This document shows, in pieces, positions 9,665 through 20,156 of a stretch of 64,000 bases of DNA. The translations under genes and the position numbers were made by a program. Source of the stretch: Ancylobacter novellus DSM 506 (GTDB taxonomy: Bacteria > Pseudomonadota > Alphaproteobacteria > Rhizobiales > Xanthobacteraceae); assembly GCF_000092925.1 (NCBI RefSeq), contig NC_014217.1:2232001-2296000 (forward strand). Reading direction: 5' to 3'. The notes below the pieces were generated by a model. That model saw only the letters and a program-made list of their open reading frames with translations, was not told where the DNA came from and did not search any database. The first letter of the stretch is position 1; the number at the start of each line of letters is the position of its first letter.

Positions 9665-10366
9665 TCAGAAGCGCCGGCCGCCGAAGCCGCGGCCGAAACC
9701 GCCGCCGCGCCACACGGCCGGACGGCCGAAGCTGCCGGCGCGATACACCGGACCGCGGAAGGCGGGGCCGCGGAAGCCGCCGGCGCGATAGACCGGACCG
9801 CGGAAGCGCGGACCGCCGCCCCAATAGACCGGGCGGCCACGCCAGCCGGGACGAGCGCCCCAGCCCGGACGGTTCCAGCCCGGACGGTTCCAGCCCGGAC
9901 GGTTCCAGCCGGGGCGATTCCAGCCCGGGCCCCAATAGCCACCGCGCCAATAGGCGCGCCGCCAGCCCGGACCCCAGCCCCAGCCGGGACCCCAGCCCCA
10001 GCCCGGGCCATAGCCCCAGCCCCAGCCATCGTTCCAGGCCGAGCCGACCGCCGCACCGAGCGCGAAGGCGCCGACGCCGAGGGCGACGTCATCGGCGTAG
10101 TAGTCGGGGCTGACGACGACGCTGGTGCCGCCGCCGGCGATGAAGCTGGCGCTCACCCAGCCGCCGCCCACGCGGCACCAATTGCGGGTGCAGCCGCCCA
10201 CGCTGACGCGGGCGCCCGCCGGCAGCGAGCCGATCACACGGTAGTTCGTTCCCGGCCCGCTGCGGACATTCACCGTGTTGGTGATCACCGCCGCGGATGC
10301 CGCGTTCACGACGCTGCCGGCGACCAGAAGGCCGGCGGCCAGCGCCAACGACTTAACGAGACTCAT
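9665..10366 (-). CDS. Secreted SH3b-domain protein with Trp/Gly/Arg/Pro-rich repeat tail
   Basis: A 233-residue exported protein. After a signal peptide (LALAAGLLVAG..ASAAV) comes one bacterial SH3 domain at ~28-80 (VNVRSGPGTNYRVIGSLPAG) ending in a CTRNWC cysteine pair. The C-terminal half is low-complexity: GWGWGPGW repeats, four tandem NRPGW units, then FRGPVYRAG repeats. SH3b modules usually bind cell-wall or surface ligands; the tail is basic and aromatic. Two in-frame ATGs lie 6 nt apart; AGGGAG touches the first, so the second is better spaced and is used here. The next gene is a larger relative on the same strand. Confidence 0.82.
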   Translation of the reverse strand: MSLVKSLALAAGLLVAGSVVNAASAAVITNTVNVRSGPGTNYRVIGSLPAGARVSVGGCTRNWCRVGGGWVSASFIAGGGTSVVVSPDYYADDVALGVGAFALGAAVGSAWNDGWGWGYGPGWGWGPGWGWGPGWRRAYWRGGYWGPGWNRPGWNRPGWNRPGWNRPGWGARPGWRGRPVYWGGGPRFRGPVYRAGGFRGPAFRGPVYRAGSFGRPAVWRGGGFGRGFGGRRF

Positions 10367-10492
10367 TTTCATCTCCCTAAGGCGCGTGAAGCGCCGCCGG
10401 TCGTCGCCTGGGCGGCCGGTTCTTAATCTTCGGTCCCAACCACGTCCGGCGGAATTGGTTGCATCACCTATCCGCGCGCAGGGCGGCAGGGC

Positions 10493-13462
10493 TCACCAGA
10501 TGCCGGCGCGCGGCTGCCAGACCACCGGCCGGCCGGCATATTCCGGTCCCTCGGCATAGGGGCCCTGCCAGCGCGGTCCGAGGCCATAATACCAGCTCGC
10601 CGCCTGCGGCAGGCGGCCCTCGCCGCGGCGCGACCAGTAGTAATTGCCGCGCCGGTCGCCGCGATAGGCACGCGTCCGATAGCCGGGATGGACGTTCCAG
10701 AAGGTGGTGCGCCCGCCCCAATAGCTCGGCCGCGCACCCCAGTTGGACGGGATGTTGCGGCCATGCAACCCCGGCCCCCAGTAGCCCGGACCCCAGCTCG
10801 TGCGCCAGTTGGTCCAACCAAGGCCGCGGCCATAGCCGCCCCAATTGCTGTCGATGCCGCCCAGCGTCTCCACCACAGGCAGGCTGGCGGCGGTGGCGAC
10901 ATAGTCGCTCTGCGGATAGGCCTCCGCCGGATAGGCGGCATAGGCCGGCGCGGTGGCGACGAGGGCCGGGTCGACATAGGCGGCGTTGGAATAGTCGCCG
11001 CCGGAGACGACCGCCGGCCGCGCCAGCAAGGTGCCGGCATCGGTTCCGGCGCCGTTCAGATGGCGGGCGCTGACATAGCCAAATTGCGTCTGGCACCAGC
11101 TTCCCGAGCAGCCCACCACATCCACCGGCGAGCCGGCCGGTAGCGTGCCGAGCACCTCATAGGACGTGCCGGGGCCGCTGCGCACATTGAGGTTCGACAA
11201 GGTGGTCGCGGTGTAGGCGCCGCCGGCCGAATCCAGCGCGGCACCCGGCGCGCCGAGATAGCGCGGCGCCTGCGAGGGCGAGATCGGCACGATGCCCATA
11301 TTGTTGCCGAGCGGGTAGTTGCGCGCCGCCGGCACGGACTGGGTCCGGCGATAATTGGTGCCGCTGCCGGCATAGGCGGGCGCGGCGCCCGGCAGGGCGC
11401 CGGCCTGGCCGAGCACGGTGCCGGCGAAGGCGCCCTGGCTGACATGGCGGGCGCTGACATAGCCGTACTGCGTCTGGCACCAGCTGCCCGTGCAGCTCAC
11501 GATATTGACCGGGGAACCGGCCGGCAGGGTGCCGAGCACGCCATAGGCAACGCCCGGGCCGCCGCGCACATTCACATTCGCCGTCGTCGTCGCCGTGCCC
11601 GCCGCGCCATAGGCGGCGCCGGCCGAGGGCGCATAGGCGCGACCCGCCGTCGGATAGCCGAGCGCCGCGGCGCCGGCGACCTGCGGCACCGGCCGGGCAT
11701 AGCCGGCAGCCGGTGTGGAACCGGGCGTATAGCCCGCCGCATAACCGCCCTGCACGCCGGAACCCGGCGCGCCATAGCCCATCGCCGCCTGCGTCGCCGC
11801 GTTCCAGGCGATGGAGTCACGCGTCTGGGAACCCGGCACGCGCGGCTGCGCTTCGGACGTCAGAACCTGCTGCACCGGCCCGCGCGAGAGCAGGTAGATG
11901 CTGATGTAGCCTTCATTGGTCTGGCACCACGCATTGGCACAGTTCGTCACCTCGACCTTGGTGAAGTCGGGCAGCGTCTTGGTCACGGGGTAATCGACGC
12001 CGGGACCGCTGCGCACATTGGTCTGGCCGATGGTGGTGCGCGGCCCGGCCATGGTGGTGTTGCTGCCGGGATGATCCTCGGTCGGATCGTGCGGGCCCGC
12101 CGCCGAGCGTACAGCCGTGGCCGTCGCCGGAGCGGCGCCGTAGCCGAGAGCCGCCGCGCCGGCGACCGGAACATTCACGACCGGGGCGGCGCGCGGCGCG
12201 ACCGGCGCGGTCGCCGGCGCGGCATAGGCCGGAGCGCGCGGGATCGCGGCGGCGGCATTATAGGGCTGGCGGTAATTCGTGCCGGTGCCGGCATAGGCCG
12301 GCGCGTAGCCGGGGACGTTGCCGGCATAGCCCGCCCCGCCCTGCGACAGCAACCGGGCGCTGATGTAGCCGTATTGGGTCTGGCACCAGCTTCCGGTGCA
12401 GGCGACGACGCTCACCGGCGAGCCCGCCGGCAGCGTGCCCAGCACGCCATAATTCATGCCCGGGCCGCCGCGCACATTGGCATTGGCCGTGGTCACCGCG
12501 CCGCCGCCTGCGCCATAGGCGCCAGCAGTCGTGGGCGCATAGCCGCGCGCGGCCGGGGCGTAGGTGCCGGCCAGTTGCGGCAGCGGACGGGCATAATTGG
12601 CGGCGGGAAGGCGCGGCGCGCCGACGGGCGCATAGGCGCCGGCGACGCCACCCGCCGCATAGCCGCCCTGTACGCCCGAGCCCGGCGCGCCATAGCCCAT
12701 CGCCGCCTGCGTCGCCGCGTTCCAGGCGATGGAATCACGCGTCTGCGAACCCGGCACGCGCGGCTGCGCTTCCGAGGTCAGAACCTGCTGCACCGGCCCG
12801 CGCGAGAGCAGGTAGATGCTGATGTAGCCTTCATTGGTCTGGCACCACGCATTGGCGCAGTTGGTCACCTCGACCTTGGTGAAGTCGGGCAGCGTCTTGG
12901 TCACGGGGTAATCGACGCCGGGGCCGCTGCGCACATTGGTCTGGCCGATGGTGGTGCGCGGCCCGGCCATGGTGGTGTTGCTGCCGGGATGATCCTCGGT
13001 CGGATCGTGCGGGCCCGCCGCCGAGCGTACAGCCGTGGCTGTCGCCGGGGCTGCGCCGTAGCCGAGGGCCGACGCGCCGGCGACCGGAACGCTCGCGGCC
13101 GGGGCCGTGTAGGCCGGCGCGCGGGCGATCGCGGCGGCGGCCGCAGCGTTATAGGGCTGGCCGTAACTCGTGCCGGTGCCGGCATAGGCCGGCGCATAGC
13201 CCGGGGCGGCGCCATAGCCCGCCGCGCCCTGCCCGAGCAGTCCGGCGCTGATGTAGCCGTACTGCGTCTCGCACCAGTTGCCGGTGCAGCTGACGACGTC
13301 CAGCGGCGAGCCGGCCGGCAGCGTGCCGAGCACGCCATAGGCCGTGCCCGGGCCGCCGCGCACATTGGCGTTGCGCGTCGTCATCGACGGCCATGCGCCG
13401 GCGACGAGTGTTCCCGCGACCACCAGCCCCGAAGCCAGCGCGAGGGGTGTCCTGAACCGCAT
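10493..13462 (-). CDS. Large secreted protein with six SH3b modules
   Basis: A 989-residue exported protein. The ATG (MRFRTPLALASGLVVAG) has GGAGGG 4 nt before it and opens a signal peptide; a longer upstream frame is ignored. Six SH3b modules lie at about 28-79, 165-215, 325-372, 471-521, 626-677 and 752-803, each with an NVRxGPG core and a CxxxWC pair. Modules 2 and 4 belong to a 144-residue segment repeated almost unchanged (125-268 and 431-574). Linkers are Ala/Tyr/Gly/Pro-rich. The last ~130 residues are Trp/Arg/Gly-rich (GWTNWRTSWGPGYWGPG), like the tail of the neighbouring SH3b protein. Likely an envelope or surface binding protein; the ligand is unknown. Confidence 0.82.
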   Translation of the reverse strand: MRFRTPLALASGLVVAGTLVAGAWPSMTTRNANVRGGPGTAYGVLGTLPAGSPLDVVSCTGNWCETQYGYISAGLLGQGAAGYGAAPGYAPAYAGTGTSYGQPYNAAAAAAIARAPAYTAPAASVPVAGASALGYGAAPATATAVRSAAGPHDPTEDHPGSNTTMAGPRTTIGQTNVRSGPGVDYPVTKTLPDFTKVEVTNCANAWCQTNEGYISIYLLSRGPVQQVLTSEAQPRVPGSQTRDSIAWNAATQAAMGYGAPGSGVQGGYAAGGVAGAYAPVGAPRLPAANYARPLPQLAGTYAPAARGYAPTTAGAYGAGGGAVTTANANVRGGPGMNYGVLGTLPAGSPVSVVACTGSWCQTQYGYISARLLSQGGAGYAGNVPGYAPAYAGTGTNYRQPYNAAAAIPRAPAYAAPATAPVAPRAAPVVNVPVAGAAALGYGAAPATATAVRSAAGPHDPTEDHPGSNTTMAGPRTTIGQTNVRSGPGVDYPVTKTLPDFTKVEVTNCANAWCQTNEGYISIYLLSRGPVQQVLTSEAQPRVPGSQTRDSIAWNAATQAAMGYGAPGSGVQGGYAAGYTPGSTPAAGYARPVPQVAGAAALGYPTAGRAYAPSAGAAYGAAGTATTTANVNVRGGPGVAYGVLGTLPAGSPVNIVSCTGSWCQTQYGYVSARHVSQGAFAGTVLGQAGALPGAAPAYAGSGTNYRRTQSVPAARNYPLGNNMGIVPISPSQAPRYLGAPGAALDSAGGAYTATTLSNLNVRSGPGTSYEVLGTLPAGSPVDVVGCSGSWCQTQFGYVSARHLNGAGTDAGTLLARPAVVSGGDYSNAAYVDPALVATAPAYAAYPAEAYPQSDYVATAASLPVVETLGGIDSNWGGYGRGLGWTNWRTSWGPGYWGPGLHGRNIPSNWGARPSYWGGRTTFWNVHPGYRTRAYRGDRRGNYYWSRRGEGRLPQAASWYYGLGPRWQGPYAEGPEYAGRPVVWQPRAGIW
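11740..12172 (-). repeat. Internal 433-bp duplication in the SH3b gene, copy A
   Basis: Co-linear without indels with the copy 918 bp away. By eye there are about 17 base differences, nearly all at silent positions; the only obvious residue change is GAAALG versus GASALG. Confidence 0.92.
12658..13090 (-). repeat. Internal 433-bp duplication in the SH3b gene, copy B
   Basis: Partner of the copy starting at 11740. The offset of 918 bp equals 306 codons, so the reading frame is kept. Confidence 0.92.
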
Positions 13463-13649
13463 CGGTCCCTCCCCGCCGTCGCCACCGTCATGGACGGCAA
13501 CGGCCAGGGTCAGGGATGCCCCGAAAGCGGAACTTTCGCAATAAAATGGGTGGAAAATGGTTGCCAAGGTGCAACCAGCATGCTTGCCGCGCCCGACGAT
13601 TCGGGGGCGAGGCCGGCCGCGTGCCGCGGCCGGCGCAGACCTCGGAACG

Positions 13650-13973
13650 TCAGGCCTGGCTCTTCAGCGACTTGACCGCTTCTTCGAGAAGCTCGTCCAT
13701 GGTCCGGCGGATGCGGTGCTCGGAGACGTCCACACCCTTGGCCTCGAAATCGGCCTTGAGCTTGCGGAACACGTCCTGGTCGCCGCCCTCTTCGAGGTCC
13801 GCTTCGATGAGCGCCAGCGCATAGGCGTCGACATCGGCGCCGGTCAGACCAAGCTTGTCCGCCGCCCACAGGGCGAGCGCCTTGTTGCGACGCGCCTGAG
13901 CCTTGAACTTCAAGGCTTCGTCATGGGCGTACTTGGCTTCGAACGCGTCTTCGCGGTCGTTGAACGTGCTCAT
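13650..13973 (-). CDS. DUF1476 protein, F1-ATPase zeta inhibitor
   Basis: A 107-residue acidic four-helix protein of the DUF1476 family. Established work on Paracoccus identifies this family as the alphaproteobacterial zeta subunit, which inserts its N-terminus into F1 to block ATP hydrolysis. The family hallmarks are clear: the N-terminal FNDREDAFEAKYAHDEALKF (inhibitory segment and first helix), ARRNKALALWAADKLGL and the C-terminal HRIRRTMDELLEEAVKSL. Length is exact. It is monocistronic here, between the SH3b gene and purC, which is a common location in the order. Strength of inhibition varies between species and cannot be predicted. Confidence 0.93.
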   Translation of the reverse strand: MSTFNDREDAFEAKYAHDEALKFKAQARRNKALALWAADKLGLTGADVDAYALALIEADLEEGGDQDVFRKLKADFEAKGVDVSEHRIRRTMDELLEEAVKSLKSQA

Positions 13974-14167
13974 AACTATTCGCCCCGTGGCTGGGTAGAT
14001 CGCGGGCTTGATTATCCTGCCCCCGCCCCCAAATCAACGCCGACGAGACATCTCGCCGGCTCCTACGTCAATGTGACGCTCATGCTGCCTGTGCAGGCCC
14101 GTTGCGCGCTCCGGTGTTTGTATCCGTTCCCCCGATCGGCTAGTGTCCGCCCGTGGGCGCTGGTGCC

Positions 14168-14290
14168 ATGCGAGACGAATCGTCAGAGCGCGAGCAGATC
14201 GCGCAGAAGTGCGGCGCCCCAGCCGTTAACCCGGAACCGAAGCCCCGGCACCCTAAATGGACTTCCTCAACCGACGGTACCCACCCATGA
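14168..14290 (+). CDS. Possible 40-residue leader ORF overlapping purC
   Basis: An ORF that begins [20 protein letters not shown] and stops with the TGA of an ATGA overlap on the purC ATG. The 313-bp gap after the zeta-inhibitor gene has no other gene, and purC itself has no clear ribosome site at that ATG, so translational coupling is conceivable. Against it: no strong ribosome site of its own, and about 69% G/C at third positions, which looks low beside its neighbours. Treat as a candidate only. Confidence 0.3.
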   Translation: MRDESSEREQIAQKCGAPAVNPEPKPRHPKWTSSTDGTHP

Positions 14291-15066
14291 GCCGCCGCCG
14301 CCGCATTTATGAAGGTAAGGCGAAGGTCCTCTATGAGGGCCCCGAGCCAGGCACGCTGATCCAGCACTTCAAGGACGACGCCACTGCCTTCAACAACAAG
14401 AAGCACGACGTCATCGACGGCAAAGGCGTGCTGAACAACCGCATCTCGGAATATGTCTTCCTGAAGCTGAACGAGATCGGTGTCCCCACGCATTTCATCA
14501 AGCGGCTGAACATGCGCGAGCAGCTCATCCGCGAGGTCGAGATCATCCCCCTCGAGGTCGTGGTGCGCAATGTCGCCGCCGGCTCGCTGTCGAGCCGCCT
14601 CGGCATCGAGGAAGGCACCCAGCTTCCGCGTTCGATCATCGAGTTCTATTACAAGAACGACCAGCTCGGCGACCCGATGGTCTCCGAGGAACACATCACG
14701 GCGTTCGGCTGGGCCACCACCCAGGAGATCGACGACATCATCGCGCTGGCGATCCGCGTGAACGACTTCCTCTCCGGCCTGTTCCTCGGCGTCGGCATCC
14801 GCCTCGTCGACTTCAAGATGGAATGCGGCCGGCTGTGGGAAAACGACATGATGCGGATCGTCGTCGCCGACGAGATCAGCCCGGATTCCTGCCGCCTGTG
14901 GGACATCAAGTCGAACGACAAGCTCGACAAGGACCGCTTCCGCCGCGACATGGGCGGCCTCGTCGAGGCCTATTCGGAAGTCGCCCGCCGGCTCGGCATC
15001 ATGTCCGAGAACGAGCGGCTCCAGTCGAGCGGCCCGGTGCTGGTGAAGTCCGAGCCGGAGAAGTGA
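14287..15066 (+). CDS. purC: Phosphoribosylaminoimidazole-succinocarboxamide synthase (SAICAR synthetase)
   Basis: Joins CAIR and aspartate with ATP to give SAICAR in purine biosynthesis. 259 residues, cytoplasmic, with the alphaproteobacterial N-terminus [18 protein letters not shown], the ATP-site segment and the family signature [10 protein letters not shown] (~179-188) plus [12 protein letters not shown]. The start used is the one matching family alignments as I know them; an in-frame ATG 30 nt upstream (14257) is an alternative and would add ten residues. A hairpin terminator follows, so purS/Q/L may be partly uncoupled from purC. Confidence 0.95.
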   Translation: MSRRRRIYEGKAKVLYEGPEPGTLIQHFKDDATAFNNKKHDVIDGKGVLNNRISEYVFLKLNEIGVPTHFIKRLNMREQLIREVEIIPLEVVVRNVAAGSLSSRLGIEEGTQLPRSIIEFYYKNDQLGDPMVSEEHITAFGWATTQEIDDIIALAIRVNDFLSGLFLGVGIRLVDFKMECGRLWENDMMRIVVADEISPDSCRLWDIKSNDKLDKDRFRRDMGGLVEAYSEVARRLGIMSENERLQSSGPVLVKSEPEK

Positions 15067-15144
15067 GGCTGGATGGCCCGTTGCGCCTGCTTCGGGTCAG
15101 CCATCCACATTCGCGCATTGAGCCGTTCGCGGCCAGATGATAGG

Positions 15145-15171
15145 CGGGGGCCGCAAAGCCCCCGTTTCTAT
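15145..15171 (+). terminator. Hairpin terminator or attenuator between purC and purS
   Basis: A 7-bp stem CGGGGGC/GCCCCCG with loop CGCAAA is followed by TTTCTATTT. It lies 79 bp past the purC stop and 40 bp before purS, so it could end the purC message or set the purC:purSQL ratio. Confidence 0.75.
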
Positions 15172-15210
15172 TTGCCCCGCTACCGTTTGCAGAGAAGCTA
15201 GAGTGGTCCC

Positions 15211-15453
15211 ATGAAGGCGCGCGTCCTCGTCACCCTGAAATCCGCCGTGCTCGATCCGCAGGGCAAGGCGATCGAAGGCGCGCTGCGCTCGCTCGGCGTG
15301 CCGGGCGTGGCGAGCGTGCGCCAGGGCAAGGTGTTCGACGTCGAGCTCGACGGCAACGACCCCGCCAAGGCCGAGGCGACGCTGAAGGACGCCTGCGAGA
15401 AGCTGCTCGCCAACACGGTGATCGAGACCTACCGCATCGAGTTCGTGGGCTGA
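15211..15453 (+). CDS. purS: FGAM synthase subunit PurS
   Basis: An 80-residue small subunit of the three-part formylglycinamidine ribonucleotide synthase (PurS-PurQ-PurL), which in bacteria with small PurL bridges the glutaminase to the synthase. The family pattern is present: VTLKSAVLDPQGKAIEGALR, VRQGKVFDVEL and CEKLLANTVIETYRIE. It lies 4 nt before purQ and is clearly co-translated with it. Confidence 0.96.
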   Translation: MKARVLVTLKSAVLDPQGKAIEGALRSLGVPGVASVRQGKVFDVELDGNDPAKAEATLKDACEKLLANTVIETYRIEFVG

Positions 15454-15457
15454 CGCC

Positions 15458-16156
15458 ATGAAATCCGCCGTCCTCGTCTTTCCCGGCTCCAACCGCGAGG
15501 GCGACGTCGCGCGCGCGCTCGAGCACGTCTCCGGCAGCAAGCCCGCGCTGGTCTGGCACGCCGAGACCTCGCTTCCCGCCGGCACCGACCTCGTCGTGCT
15601 GCCCGGCGGCTTCTCCTATGGCGACTATCTGCGCTGCGGCGCCATCGCCGCCCGCGCCGCCATCATGGACGCGGTGCGCGACCACGCCGCCCGCGGCGGG
15701 CTGGTGCTCGGCATCTGCAACGGCTTCCAGATCCTGTGCGAGAGCGGCCTGCTCCCCGGCGTGCTGGTGCGCAACGCCCGTCTGCGCTTCATCTGCCGCG
15801 AGGCGCTGCTCAAGGTCGAGCGCAACGACACGCCCTTCACCCGGCGCTATTCCAAGGGCGCCATCGTCCGCTACCCGGTCGCGCATGGCGAGGGCAACTA
15901 CACCGCCGACGCCGAGACGCTGAAGCGGCTGGAGGACGAGGGCCGCGTCGTGTTCCGCTATGTGATGGCGGACGGAAGGCGCGACGACACCCAGGTGCTC
16001 AACGGCGCCGCCAACTCCATCGCCGGCATCATCTCCGAGAAGCTGAACGTGCTCGGCCTGATGCCGCACCCCGAGAACCATGTCGACCCGCTCGTCGGCC
16101 CGACCGATGGTCGAGCCATGTTCGAGAGCCTCGTCGGGGCGCTGGAGCGGGCGTGA
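15458..16156 (+). CDS. purQ: FGAM synthase glutaminase subunit PurQ
   Basis: Class I glutamine amidotransferase that supplies ammonia to PurL. The catalytic triad is visible: nucleophile Cys87 in LGICNGFQ, His204 and Glu206 in LMPHPENH. VLPGGFSYGDYLR near residue 50 is the usual PurQ motif. At 232 residues it is full length. It sits between purS and purL on one transcript, with 51 nt to purL. Confidence 0.96.
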   Translation: MKSAVLVFPGSNREGDVARALEHVSGSKPALVWHAETSLPAGTDLVVLPGGFSYGDYLRCGAIAARAAIMDAVRDHAARGGLVLGICNGFQILCESGLLPGVLVRNARLRFICREALLKVERNDTPFTRRYSKGAIVRYPVAHGEGNYTADAETLKRLEDEGRVVFRYVMADGRRDDTQVLNGAANSIAGIISEKLNVLGLMPHPENHVDPLVGPTDGRAMFESLVGALERA

Positions 16157-16207
16157 GCCTCGCGCCGCCCTCGCCCGCCCTGACCGAAAACAAATGACGG
16201 CCCGCGC

Positions 16208-18421
<2,214 letters not shown>

Positions 18422-18434
18422 GGGAGCGGAACCG

Positions 18435-18668
18435 ATGGCGATGGAAGCGGCCGAGATCGAGCGGCTGATCAGGGAGGGCCTGCCGGGCGCCTCCGTGGAG
18501 ATCCGCGACCTTGCCGGCGACGGCAACCACTACGCCGCCACCGTCGTCTCGGAGAGCTTCCGCGGCAAGAGCCGGGTGCAGCAGCACCAGATGGTCTACG
18601 CGGCGCTGAAGGGCCAGATGGGCGGCATATTGCATGCCCTGGCGCTTCAGACCAATGTACCCGACTGA
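18435..18668 (+). CDS. bolA: BolA family protein
   Basis: A 77-residue BolA-fold protein. BolA proteins pair with monothiol CGFS glutaredoxins to bind a [2Fe-2S] cluster and help in iron sensing and iron-sulfur assembly. The BolA features are present: VEIRDLAGDGNHYAATVVS (with the His that can ligand the cluster), FRGKSRVQQHQMVYAAL and a C-terminal HALALQTNVPD. Its glutaredoxin partner is the next gene, and GGAGCG lies before the ATG. Confidence 0.93.
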   Translation: MAMEAAEIERLIREGLPGASVEIRDLAGDGNHYAATVVSESFRGKSRVQQHQMVYAALKGQMGGILHALALQTNVPD

Positions 18669-18728
18669 AAGCGGCGCCTCGCGCCGCATCTCCAACTCGC
18701 GAGCCCCGCAAGGGTGAAGGGCACTGCC

Positions 18729-19067
18729 ATGAGCATCCACGATTTCATCGACGGCCAGGTGAAGAGCAACGACGTCGTCGTCTTCATGAAGGGCACGCCG
18801 CAGTTCCCCATGTGCGGCTTCTCCGGCCAGGTGGCGCACATCATGGGGCTGCTGGGCGTCGACTATAAGGGCATCAACGTGCTCGACTCCGACGAGATCC
18901 GCCAGGGGATCAAGGAGTACACCAACTGGCCGACCATCCCCCAGGTCTTCGTCAAGGGCGAGTTCGTCGGCGGCTGCGACATCGTGCGCGAGATGTACCA
19001 GTCCGGCGAGCTGCAGACGCTGCTGGAGGAGAAGGGCGTCGCCGTGATGGGCCGCGCCACGGCGTGA
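18729..19067 (+). CDS. grxD: Monothiol glutaredoxin (Grx4/GrxD type)
   Basis: A 112-residue CGFS glutaredoxin. Cys29 in [10 protein letters not shown] ligands a shared [2Fe-2S] cluster with glutathione and Bol[20 protein letters not shown] is the cis-proline and glutathione-binding region. It moves iron-sulfur clusters rather than reducing disulfides. The start is ATG ([10 protein letters not shown]); an in-frame GTG 15 nt upstream would add five residues. It follows bolA by 60 nt, and a palindromic repeat follows it. Confidence 0.95.
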   Translation: MSIHDFIDGQVKSNDVVVFMKGTPQFPMCGFSGQVAHIMGLLGVDYKGINVLDSDEIRQGIKEYTNWPTIPQVFVKGEFVGGCDIVREMYQSGELQTLLEEKGVAVMGRATA

Positions 19068-19093
19068 GGCTTTTTGCCTGACCGATAGGGCGT

Positions 19094-19201
19094 CCTCATC
19101 CTGAGGTGCTCGCGCAGCGAGCCTCGAAGGATGGTCGCCATAGCGCCCCCGGACGAGCATCCTTCGAGGCCCGGCCAAGTGCCGGGCACCTCAGGATGAG
19201 G
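19094..19201. repeat. 108-bp palindromic element with CCTCATCCTGAGG ends
   Basis: The ends are perfect inverted repeats (CCTCATCCTGAGGTG/CACCTCAGGATGAGG). Inside, AGCCTCGAAGGATG pairs with CATCCTTCGAGGC, and a small hairpin lies near the right end. This sequence family is widespread between genes in Hyphomicrobiales. It separates the glutaredoxin gene from the next gene. Confidence 0.85.
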
Positions 19202-19256
19202 TTGGACTTTCCATTCGGGCCGTACGCGACCCGAACCGATTGGCAGAGGAGACCGC

Positions 19257-20108
19257 GTGTCGCTTGAGCGACTTCTCATGCGCGGCTATTTCGCCCTCGT
19301 CGAGCCGGTGCAGTTCCGGCTCAAGAAGGCGGACCGGCTCCGGCGGGCCGGCATGGCCGGCATCGGCGGGCTGCCGGTCGCAACGCTCCGGCTCGGCGAA
19401 CCGGATACCCCCCTCGACCGGCAGATGGTCGAAAATCACCGACACTTCATCTCGAAATTCATGCGCCACGCGGCGGATGGGCCTGCGCCGAGCCCGTGGC
19501 GCGGCACCGCCAGCGTCATCGACCTCGACCGCTTCACTGACGCCGACGCCTATATCCGCACCATCAAGAAGGCCACCAGCCGCGGCATCACCCGGGAGCT
19601 GAAGGGCGCGCGCGAGCTCGGCTATCGCTGCGGGACCTTCGACCGCCTCGCGCATGGCGACGACCTCTACGACATCGAGACCTCCAAGCTGTTCCGCACC
19701 GGCGGGCCGGTGCTGAAAGCCGTGGGAAGGCGGCTCGGTCTCGGCGATGCCGGTGTCGGGCACGATCCCTGGCTCGGCTCGCCCTCGCCGCTCTACTGGA
19801 CGCAGGACTGGGGCGTGTTCATCCCCGACGCGGCGGCCGGGCGCGAGCGGCTGGTCGGCAGCGTGGTGCTGCGCCGCATCGGCAACAGCGCCCGCATGGT
19901 GGCGATCATGGCGCATGCCGAGCACCTGTCCGCCGGCGCACTCAAGCTGCTCTTCGTCGAGATCGTCTGCCGCCTGCTGGCGCGCGACGAGCCGGCGACG
20001 CAGGGCGTGCGCTACGTCATGGGCGGGGCCATGGAGCATGGAAAGCTCGGCCTGCTGGACTGGAAGCTGCGTCTTCAGTTCCAGCCGCATCTGATTGCCG
20101 AACAATAA
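19257..20108 (+). CDS. Hypothetical protein, 283 residues
   Basis: A soluble basic protein with no signal peptide or membrane segment. The start is GTG behind a strong GAGGAGA site. Visible features: a basic N-terminus (RLKKADRLRRAG), HRHFISKFMRHAADG, a segment RGITRELKGARELGYRCGTFDRL, a Trp-rich centre (SPLYWTQDWGVFIPD), LVGSVVLRRIGNSARMVAIMAHAEHL, and KLGLLDWKLRLQFQPHL at the end. The middle and end feel like an acyltransferase-type alpha/beta fold, but I cannot name a family. It converges on rpsD and shares its terminator. Confidence 0.72.
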   Translation: MSLERLLMRGYFALVEPVQFRLKKADRLRRAGMAGIGGLPVATLRLGEPDTPLDRQMVENHRHFISKFMRHAADGPAPSPWRGTASVIDLDRFTDADAYIRTIKKATSRGITRELKGARELGYRCGTFDRLAHGDDLYDIETSKLFRTGGPVLKAVGRRLGLGDAGVGHDPWLGSPSPLYWTQDWGVFIPDAAAGRERLVGSVVLRRIGNSARMVAIMAHAEHLSAGALKLLFVEIVCRLLARDEPATQGVRYVMGGAMEHGKLGLLDWKLRLQFQPHLIAEQ

Positions 20109-20111
20109 AAA

Positions 20112-20135
20112 AGCCGCCCTCTTGGGCGGCTCTTT
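20112..20135. terminator. Bidirectional intrinsic terminator between a hypothetical gene and rpsD
   Basis: An 8-bp stem AGCCGCCC/GGGCGGCT with loop TCTT is flanked by AAAAAA on the left and CTTTC on the right. It can therefore end transcription in both directions. Confidence 0.9.
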
Positions 20136-20156
20136 CGATGTCGGTGATCCGAAGGA

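Noticed and set aside
11740..13090. The paired 433-bp segments as a mobile element
   Set aside because: They are in-frame coding repeats without inverted ends or transposase.
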